Shown: positions 1-4,397 of the stretch, in pieces
Position numbering within the stretch: the stretch's first letter is position 1
Layout of the letters: each line of letters starts with the position of its first letter
Position numbers and translations under genes: made by a program
The notes under the pieces: generated by a model
Database searches by the model: none
Told to the model about the DNA's origin: nothing
The model's input: the letters and a program-made list of their open reading frames with translations, nothing else
NCBI GenBank assembly: GCA_013215525.1
Contig: JABSQY010000060.1
Span: forward strand, 1-10,675
Length of the DNA: 10,675 nt
Direction of reading: 5' to 3'
Source: Nanoarchaeales archaeon
GTDB lineage: Archaea; Nanobdellota; Nanobdellia; Woesearchaeales; UBA583

Positions 1-1
1 A

Positions 2-454
2 GGAGGAAAATATCTTAAAGAAACATTAAGTTTTAATTCAAATGAAGATACAAATAAAGATATAAAATATGTTTATTTAAATTTAGGGTTTAATTATCTT
101 AAAATGGGAGAATATGAAAATGCCTTACAATATTATAAACTTATTTTAAATGATTTTAAAGAAATTAGTGATATTTTAGATATTAATGTAAATGCTAGCA
201 TTTGTTTGTCTGAATTAAAAAGATTTGAAGAATCTATAGAATTTCTATTAAAAGCATTAGATATTGATTCTGAATGTGTTAATCCTATGTTTTTATTAGC
301 TTATAATTATTTCAATTTGAAAAAATATAATGATGCTATTTTTTGGACTAAAAAAGTTGAAAAAATAAATCCAGACTATCCTGATTTAAAAGAATTGATT
401 AAGTCTTTAAAAAAGCAAGTTAATGTGTTAAGAGTTGTAAATAAGAAAAACTAA
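2..454 (+). CDS. TPR-repeat protein, 5' end cut off by the window
   Basis: The reading frame is open from the first bases of the window to the TAA at 452-454, so the gene starts upstream and only about 150 C-terminal residues are visible. The ATG at 104 lies inside a TPR helix and is not a sensible start. Three consecutive TPR-like helix pairs can be read: one around YLNLGFNYLKMGEYENAL, one around NASICLSELKRFEESIEF, and one around FLLAYNYFNLKKYNDAIF. Each carries the small/large residue pattern and the G/K-[FY]-x-x-[AS]-[IL] turn of TPRs. The tail is Lys-rich. TPR arrays are protein-binding scaffolds; partner and role cannot be told from this fragment, and no enzymatic domain is visible. The gene converges on the minus-strand gene beginning at 456 with a one-base gap, so each 3' UTR must run into the other gene. 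Confidence 0.85.
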   Translation, partial: GGKYLKETLSFNSNEDTNKDIKYVYLNLGFNYLKMGEYENALQYYKLILNDFKEISDILDINVNASICLSELKRFEESIEFLLKALDIDSECVNPMFLLAYNYFNLKKYNDAIFWTKKVEKINPDYPDLKELIKSLKKQVNVLRVVNKKN

Positions 455-455
455 T

Positions 456-809
456 TTAAAGATTAGGAATATATACTTCTTTACAAGTTTCTTCAATATT
501 TCTTCTTCTATTTGCTCCCTGATTTGAAATCTTTTCTGCTTTTTCTTGAGAGAAAGCTCTTGAAAAGTGTTTATATTCATCAGAATCTCTTGTTTCATAA
601 AGACTCATCATTTCAGACCTTCTAATTGTAGTTGCGTCATTAGTTGCTAGAGAATTCTCTTCAGGAAATGTTGAATAAAAAGATTGTTCCATTTTAGTTT
701 TAACACAAGTTGAATATTCTTTATTTTTTTGATTCATAAAATTATTAGTTTCAAGACCTAAAAAAACTAAAAAAGCTAATCCTCCAAAAATTTTAATTAA
801 TTTACTCAT
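456..809 (-). CDS. small membrane-anchored hypothetical protein
   Basis: A 117-residue protein I do not recognise. Residues about 5-19 (IKIFGGLAFLVFLGL) form a single hydrophobic segment after a short Lys-containing N-terminus, so it is probably a signal anchor or uncleaved signal peptide with the rest outside the membrane. The remaining ~95 residues are polar, rich in Glu, Ser, Arg and Asn, and probably mostly helical. There are only two cysteines (C35 and C109), which could form one disulfide in an exported domain. The start is supported by a TATA box (831-838) placed 29 nt before the ATG, predicting a leaderless transcript. The gene is convergent with the TPR gene. Its upstream side faces the 600-base structured gap, which also holds a strong inverted repeat at 876-917. 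The ordinary codon pattern and matching promoter argue that it is real; function is unknown. Confidence 0.7.
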   Translation of the reverse strand: MSKLIKIFGGLAFLVFLGLETNNFMNQKNKEYSTCVKTKMEQSFYSTFPEENSLATNDATTIRRSEMMSLYETRDSDEYKHFSRAFSQEKAEKISNQGANRRRNIEETCKEVYIPNL

Positions 810-830
810 AAAATTATTACTATGTAGTAC

Positions 831-838
831 TTTATAAA
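831..838 (-). promoter_or_regulatory. TATA box of the small membrane-protein gene
   Basis: The octamer TTTATAAA (its own reverse complement) lies with its first minus-strand base exactly 29 nt before the ATG at 809. In archaea, TATA boxes centred about 25-27 nt before transcription start are standard, so the transcript is predicted to begin at or within a base or two of the start codon (leaderless). The same box and spacing precede mcm. Confidence 0.65.
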
Positions 839-875
839 TATTTTCTTATGTCGGATTCAAAGTAGTAACGAATTT

Positions 876-917
876 AAATAGTTTGAAATAAATGAATTAA
901 CTCTAAACTATTTCAAA
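876..917. repeat. overlapping, mutually exclusive inverted repeats
   Basis: Two perfect 9-bp inverted repeats overlap. AAATAGTTT (876-884) pairs with AAACTATTT (905-913), and TTTGAAATA (882-890) pairs with TATTTCAAA (909-917). They share bases, so only one hairpin can form at a time. The site lies about 40-80 bp upstream of the TATA box of the minus-strand membrane-protein gene, at the left edge of the GC-richer block. It could be an operator or an RNA switch, or partly chance in AT-rich sequence. Confidence 0.5.
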
Positions 918-986
918 ATTGGCTCCGCGAAATGACTACTTTTATTTAGCCTCGCTTTGCTCGAAACTTTGTAAAACTCAAGTGCC

Positions 987-1016
987 GTCTTGCAGACTCT
1001 CGCAAGCTCGCAGGAC
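987..1016. repeat. hairpin within the GC-richer block
   Basis: GTCTTGC (987-993) pairs with GCAGGAC (1010-1016) over seven positions including one G/U. An alternative five-pair stem CTTGC (989-993) with GCAAG (1002-1006) overlaps it. GCAGGACA recurs as a direct repeat at 1127-1134. Confidence 0.4.
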
Positions 1017-1025
1017 ATATCAAAC

Positions 1026-1081
1026 TATTATGAGGAAATTCCTGCCGAATTTCCCAAATTTCTACGAAACTTCTCATAATG
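1026..1081. repeat. nested inverted repeats, three-way-junction-like fold
   Basis: The outer stem ATTATGAG (1027-1034) pairs perfectly with CTCATAAT (1073-1080). Inside it, GAAATTC (1035-1041) pairs perfectly with GAATTTC (1047-1053) around a CTGCC loop, and AAATTTC (1056-1062) pairs with GAAACTT (1066-1072) at six of seven positions around a TAC loop. Together these give two small hairpins closed by a third stem with almost no unpaired bases at the junction. Confidence 0.5.
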
Positions 1082-1182
1082 TTATTCGTTACATATAAAT
1101 ATATTCGAATAAACAAAAACGCAATGGCAGGACACAAAGCGACAGCCACATTCGCCTATTTTTAATTCTCGTTTTCAGATTT

Positions 1183-1262
1183 GTGCTGTAGTGCTGAAAT
1201 TATGGTGCCCGATTAATAGCATTGCTATATCGGATAGTGCCATAATTTTAGTGCTACAGTGC
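1183..1262 (+). repeat. long G/U-containing hairpin (36 pairs)
   Basis: Bases 1183-1208 pair continuously with 1237-1262 (26 pairs), then 1209-1213 with 1229-1233 (5 pairs), then 1216-1220 with 1224-1228 (5 pairs), leaving an ATT loop and small bulges at 1214-1215 and 1234-1236. Seven of the 36 positions are G opposite T in DNA, which become G-U pairs in a + strand RNA. Six of these fall in three tandem UG/GU steps, inside GTGC words at 1183, 1191 and 1205 facing GTGC words at 1259, 1251 and 1237. On the minus strand all seven would be A-C mismatches, so + strand transcription is favoured. Position-by-position pairing was checked by eye. Confidence 0.75.
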
Positions 1263-1272
1263 TAATATGTAA

Positions 1273-1300
1273 ACTCTGTGTAAGTATAATCTCACAGTGT
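1273..1300. repeat. small hairpin next to the long G/U hairpin
   Basis: ACTCTGTG (1273-1280) pairs with CACAGTGT (1293-1300) at seven of eight positions around a 12-nt loop. It sits ten bases after the long hairpin and may belong to the same folded unit. Confidence 0.35.
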
Positions 1301-1380
1301 CCAGAATGAAGCAAAGCGTAATGACTGCACTTCGCACAGCGAGACAAAAAAAATAAAAAACAAAAATACAATTCAAAGAA

Positions 1381-1388
1381 TTTATAAA
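1381..1388 (+). promoter_or_regulatory. TATA box of mcm
   Basis: TTTATAAA with its first base exactly 29 nt before the mcm ATG at 1410 predicts a leaderless mRNA. The sequence between box and start is purine-rich but has no clear Shine-Dalgarno match. The structured block upstream lies outside this promoter. Confidence 0.65.
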
Positions 1389-1409
1389 GATAAAAATAGA
1401 AGAATAATT

Positions 1410-3458
1410 ATGACAAACCTAGATAGTAAAGAATTAATTAAAAGATTTCATGGCTTCTTCGACGAACACATGAGACGAGAAATTAGACAAGCTATCCACA
1501 AAGAAGACGACGTCCTCCCAATTGATTTTTTTGAAATCTCCCAATACGACCACGCTCTAGGAGAAGAACTACTAGAACGACCAATTGATGTACTTGAAAT
1601 AATTAACCTAACTCTTAAACAATTCGCAGACGATGCTGAATCAAAATCACCAATCGCAAGACTTACAACTCTCCCATCAACAGAATACAAACTAATAAGA
1701 GATATCAGAAGTGAAGACATCGGAAAACTAGTATTAGTAGAAGGAATCGTAATCAGAAAGACAGATGTTAGACCTCAACTAACACATTTAGAATACCTAT
1801 GCACAAACCCAGACTGTACATATTCAACAGAAAGATTAAGACTACCTCAAACTGAAGAGAAAATGACAACCCTAAAAGCGTGTCCTCGATGTAAAGCGCC
1901 TATTGACATTGTAAAAAAAATCAGAGTAGATAGTCAAGGACTACTTTTAGGAGAAAACCCAAACCACCTAGACAACAGTGGAGACCAACCAAAAAGAATG
2001 AACGTCCTACTCCAAGATGATTTAGTATCCCCATTCAAAGAAAACCGTTCAAACCCAGGGACAGAAGTATACGTAATAGGACTTGTAAAAGATATAAACA
2101 AACAAACAAGAGCAGGAAGTGACTCTGTAAACTTTGACTTAATAATTGAAGGACACTACATCGACCGTTCATCCTCAGACTTATCAGAAATTAATCTTGA
2201 TAAAGAAGACATAGATAAAATCAAAGAACTTGCAGCAAACCCAGACGTATATGACATGTTAACTGATAATTTTGCTAAAGCAATATATGGAAACACAAGA
2301 ATCAAAGAAGCACTAATTCTACAACTATTTGGAGGAGCACCAAAAATTAAAGGAGATGGTACAAAAATCCGTGGAGACATGCACATGTTACTAATTGGAG
2401 ATCCAGGAGCTGCAAAATCTCAAATGCTAAAAGCATCAACAAGAATTGCGCCACGTTCAACATTTGTATCCGGAAAATCCGCAACAGGAGCGGGACTTAT
2501 CGCAGCAGTAGTTAAAGATGAACTAACAGGAGGTTGGGCACTAGAAGCTGGAGCAATGGTTCTTGCAAGTGGTGGACTATGTTGTATCGATGAAATGGAT
2601 AAAATGTCTGAAGAAGACACATCATCTATGCACGAAGCGCTAGAACAACAAACAGTATCAATCGCAAAAGCAAACATTAGAGCAACACTAAAATGTGAAA
2701 CAACAGTTCTTGCAGCAGCCAATCCAAAACACGGAAGATTCGACCCATATGGAGACATTGGAAAACAAATTAACTTCCCACCAGCACTTATCTCAAGATT
2801 CGATTTAATCTTTGTATTAAGAGATATCCCAGATAAAAAATTAGATGGAATGATTGCAGAACACATCTTAGCAACAAACATGGATTTATCCGCGACAATC
2901 GCAGAATTAACACCTGAGTTTTTTAAAAAATATTTAGCATACGCAAAAGCTACATCAAGTCCAGTATTAACAAGACCAGCAATTGATTTAATTAAAGAAT
3001 TTTACGTAAGAATTAGAAGTTCTGGAGCAGATGAAGAAGGTGAAGCAATCAAAGCAGTACCAATGACTGCAAGACAACTAGAAGCAATTGTAAGAATGTC
3101 TGAAGCATACGCTAAAGTTAAATTAAAAAAATTAGTTGAAGCTGAAGATGCGCAAAAAGCAATTGATATGTTAATGTATTGTTTAGAAAGATTAGGAGTA
3201 ATGGACAAGGATGGGAAAATGGACATTGACAAATTAACAACAGGAGTAACTGCTGGTGTGCGTAACCAACTAAAGAACATTTTAGATATTATGGACAAAT
3301 TAGAAACAGAATTACCAGAAGTTAAAATGGATGACATTTGTGATATGGCTGAAGAAAAATTAAAAATGACAAGAAGAGATGTTATAAAAGTAGTTGAAAA
3401 TTTAAAGAAAGAAGGTGCAATCTTTGAACCTCGAAAAAATATTTATAAAACTTTATGA
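1410..3458 (+). CDS. mcm: MCM replicative DNA helicase
   Basis: Archaeal minichromosome maintenance protein, the ATP-driven hexameric helicase that unwinds DNA at the replication fork. It is 682 residues, normal for the family, and complete. The N-terminal DNA-binding part holds a zinc site C131-x4-C136 ... C158-x2-C161 in the OB-fold region. The AAA+ core has Walker A GDPGAAKS (330-337), Walker B CCIDEMDKM (391-399), sensor 1 in AAANPKHGRFD (Asn438), the arginine finger in SRFDLIF (Arg463), and a sensor-2 segment around TARQLEAIVR (553-562). The C-terminal ~80 residues fit the usual winged-helix domain. There is no intein in the Walker A, Walker B or sensor motifs, where archaeal MCMs often carry one. 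The start is set by the first in-frame ATG, 29 nt after a TATA box. It is transcribed alone: the upstream gap is non-coding and hairpins follow the stop. No cdc6/orc1 or GINS gene is in the window. Confidence 0.98.
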   Translation: MTNLDSKELIKRFHGFFDEHMRREIRQAIHKEDDVLPIDFFEISQYDHALGEELLERPIDVLEIINLTLKQFADDAESKSPIARLTTLPSTEYKLIRDIRSEDIGKLVLVEGIVIRKTDVRPQLTHLEYLCTNPDCTYSTERLRLPQTEEKMTTLKACPRCKAPIDIVKKIRVDSQGLLLGENPNHLDNSGDQPKRMNVLLQDDLVSPFKENRSNPGTEVYVIGLVKDINKQTRAGSDSVNFDLIIEGHYIDRSSSDLSEINLDKEDIDKIKELAANPDVYDMLTDNFAKAIYGNTRIKEALILQLFGGAPKIKGDGTKIRGDMHMLLIGDPGAAKSQMLKASTRIAPRSTFVSGKSATGAGLIAAVVKDELTGGWALEAGAMVLASGGLCCIDEMDKMSEEDTSSMHEALEQQTVSIAKANIRATLKCETTVLAAANPKHGRFDPYGDIGKQINFPPALISRFDLIFVLRDIPDKKLDGMIAEHILATNMDLSATIAELTPEFFKKYLAYAKATSSPVLTRPAIDLIKEFYVRIRSSGADEEGEAIKAVPMTARQLEAIVRMSEAYAKVKLKKLVEAEDAQKAIDMLMYCLERLGVMDKDGKMDIDKLTTGVTAGVRNQLKNILDIMDKLETELPEVKMDDICDMAEEKLKMTRRDVIKVVENLKKEGAIFEPRKNIYKTL

Positions 3459-3466
3459 TATCTTTG

Positions 3467-3502
3467 ATTCTTAATGAATAATTTTTAATTTTCATTAAGG
3501 AT
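3467..3502 (+). terminator. hairpin with T-rich loop after mcm
   Basis: CTTAATGAA (3470-3478) pairs perfectly with TTCATTAAG (3491-3499), extendable to twelve pairs (3467-3502) with one G/U. The loop contains TTTTT, the kind of U-run at which archaeal RNA polymerase tends to stop. It begins nine bases after the mcm stop codon. Confidence 0.5.
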
Positions 3503-3535
3503 TAGAAATATTTCATTTCTTTATCATAACAGTTT

Positions 3536-3556
3536 AGAAATTTGAAACAAATTTCT
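3536..3556. repeat. perfect 9-bp hairpin between mcm and the hydrolase gene
   Basis: AGAAATTTG (3536-3544) and CAAATTTCT (3548-3556) are perfect reverse complements around AAA. AGTTTA (3531-3536) and TAAACT (3565-3570) can form an outer stem that shares one base with it. It is probably part of the mcm 3' end or a transcription boundary. Confidence 0.45.
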
Positions 3557-3589
3557 TGACACTTTAAACTTTTAACATAATAAAACTAA

Positions 3590-3598
3590 TTAAATAAA
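3590..3598 (+). promoter_or_regulatory. weak TATA-like element before the hydrolase gene
   Basis: TTAAATAAA lies 27 nt before the first of two duplicated ATG codons (3617) and 41 nt before the ATG of the long ORF (3631). It is a poorer match than the boxes at 1381 and 4368, and the region is A/T-rich throughout, so support is weak. Confidence 0.3.
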
Positions 3599-3616
3599 AT
3601 TTTCCAAAAATAAAAT

Positions 3617-3644
3617 ATGAAAAATAAAATATGAAAAATAAATT
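3617..3644 (+). repeat. 14-nt tandem duplication over the start codon
   Basis: ATGAAAAATAAAAT (3617-3630) is followed directly by ATGAAAAATAAATT (3631-3644), 13 of 14 identical. The first copy opens a five-codon frame (MKNKI) whose TGA at 3632-3634 overlaps the ATG at 3631, an ATGA arrangement that could allow termination-reinitiation. Confidence 0.6.
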
Positions 3645-4245
3645 AATAATTGTTCACGGAGCAACAGCATTAAGTTCCAAAAATAAAATTATCCAAAAGA
3701 TAATCTCAAATATATATAAATATATATTTAATTATATTCCCGAATATAATAAAATTAATCCATGGATAAATAAGTTTTCAAAATCAGAATTTGAAATAAT
3801 TGAATTCAAATGGGATGGAAAAATAATTCCATATGATATACCGAAAGCATCTCAAAAACTATCAGAAATTCTCAAATTATCACAAAATCAAAACATATTC
3901 TTTTTAACAGAAAGTATTGGAACTGAAATTACATTATCAGCAATTCAAAAATTAGAGTTTAAAGATAATATTAAAAAAATTGTATCAATTTGTCCAGTTA
4001 ATAAACCAAGAACTATAAATGATTTTTCAATGACAATATTAAATTCCAAAAGTGATACATTTGCAAACTTTGCAAATAAATTTTTATGGCCAAGTAAAAT
4101 GTTTAAAAAACTAAACGGAGATATCGAAAATATAAAATTAGAAAATATCAGACACGACCAGTTCTTACCTAATTTTAAAATAAATAATAAAGAAACTTTA
4201 TTAAATTTAATTAAAAACAAATTCAATGAATATGAATATGAATAA
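3631..4245 (+). CDS. small alpha/beta-hydrolase-like protein
   Basis: A 204-residue protein that opens with a beta strand and an HG turn (KLIIVHGAT, residues 4-12), as alpha/beta hydrolases do for the oxyanion region. The strand-turn-helix FFLTESIGTEI (90-100) fits a nucleophile elbow with Ser95, although the first Gly of the usual GxSxG is replaced (T-E-S-I-G). A plausible acid is Asp142 in ILNSKSDTF, and the likely catalytic His is His175 in IRHDQFLPNF near the C-terminus. The order Ser-Asp-His and the short length resemble small serine esterases or RBBP9/lipase-like hydrolases; the substrate cannot be told. No signal peptide is seen, so it is probably cytoplasmic. The start codon is inside a tandem duplication, and the ATG used could be moved by it. 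The last 20 bases overlap a possible small ORF. Family-level assignment is moderate; catalytic residues are inferred from spacing. Confidence 0.75.
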   Translation: MKNKLIIVHGATALSSKNKIIQKIISNIYKYIFNYIPEYNKINPWINKFSKSEFEIIEFKWDGKIIPYDIPKASQKLSEILKLSQNQNIFFLTESIGTEITLSAIQKLEFKDNIKKIVSICPVNKPRTINDFSMTILNSKSDTFANFANKFLWPSKMFKKLNGDIENIKLENIRHDQFLPNFKINNKETLLNLIKNKFNEYEYE

Positions 4246-4345
4246 ACAGTCAAACACAATAGAAGAAATAAACAACAAATGTTTCAAACCAAACAACTAC
4301 ACAATTTCAAAACTTGTAATCAAAAAAATTATTGAAACAAAATAA
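4226..4345 (+). CDS. possible 39-codon ORF overlapping the hydrolase 3' end
   Basis: This frame opens with three ATGs in a row (4226, 4232, 4238) inside the last codons of the hydrolase gene and runs to TAA at 4343-4345. The product would be about 35-39 residues; its sequence is not low-complexity after the start (TIEEINNKCFKP, NNYTISKLVIKK) and looks like a short helical protein. Five of eight Asn codons are AAC, unlike the AAT-dominated hydrolase before it but like mcm. The overlap would allow translational coupling. It could equally be chance, since open frames of this length occur in such sequence. I know of no family for it. Confidence 0.3.
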   Translation: MNMNMNKQSNTIEEINNKCFKPNNYTISKLVIKKIIETK

Positions 4346-4367
4346 ATGTAGAATTTTAAAGAATATG

Positions 4368-4375
4368 TTTATAAA
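4368..4375 (+). promoter_or_regulatory. TATA box of the surface-protein gene
   Basis: TTTATAAA with its first base 30 nt before the ATG at 4398, one base different from the spacing seen for mcm. A leaderless or nearly leaderless transcript is predicted, and the gene is likely expressed separately from the hydrolase. Confidence 0.6.
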
Positions 4376-4397
4376 TAAATAAAATTATATTAAGTTT

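Larger units (their letters stand above)
921..1345. other. GC-richer non-coding block with many hairpins; candidate structured RNA or element
   Basis: This fills most of the 600-base gap between the membrane-protein gene and mcm. It is visibly richer in G and C than the sequence on both sides and has no convincing ORF (a 67-codon minus-strand frame at 946-1149 has no protein-like features). Its ends are related: GCCTCGCTTTGC (949-960) pairs at 10 of 12 positions with GCACAGCGAGAC (1334-1345), and CGCTTTGCT (953-961) is the exact reverse complement of AGCAAAGCG (1310-1318). There is also a direct repeat, GCGAAATGACT (927-937) against GCGTAATGACT (1316-1326). Between the ends are local stems at 987-993/1010-1016, 1026-1081, 1183-1262 and 1273-1280/1293-1300. 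This could be one branched RNA of about 400 nt, or a small non-autonomous element. A weak TATA-like TTTAAATA (873-880) and another (TATAAAT, 1094-1100) lie upstream of parts of it. No poly-T stop is seen at the right end on the + strand. Confidence 0.45.

Noticed and set aside
1032..1132. Resemblance to the RNase P RNA CR-I motif (GAGGAAATTCC at 1032-1042) with a complementary GGCAGGA about 80 nt downstream
   Set aside because: No CR-V motif (ACAGAA followed by the P4 3' strand), no specificity-domain motifs, and the P4-like spacing is too short even for reduced RNase P RNAs. The sequence is better explained by the local inverted repeats.
946..1149. 67-codon minus-strand ORF in the gap before mcm
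   Set aside because: It lies across the hairpin-rich block, has no promoter at the spacing used elsewhere, and its translation shows no coherent fold or family.
810..1409. Archaeal replication origin with ORB boxes
   Set aside because: No ORB-type G-rich repeats or cdc6/orc1 gene seen. The location next to mcm alone is not evidence; kept only as an alternative for the non-coding block.
1448..3337. Four minus-strand ORFs inside mcm
   Set aside because: Ser/Ile-rich shadow translations of the mcm coding strand; mcm is a certain gene.
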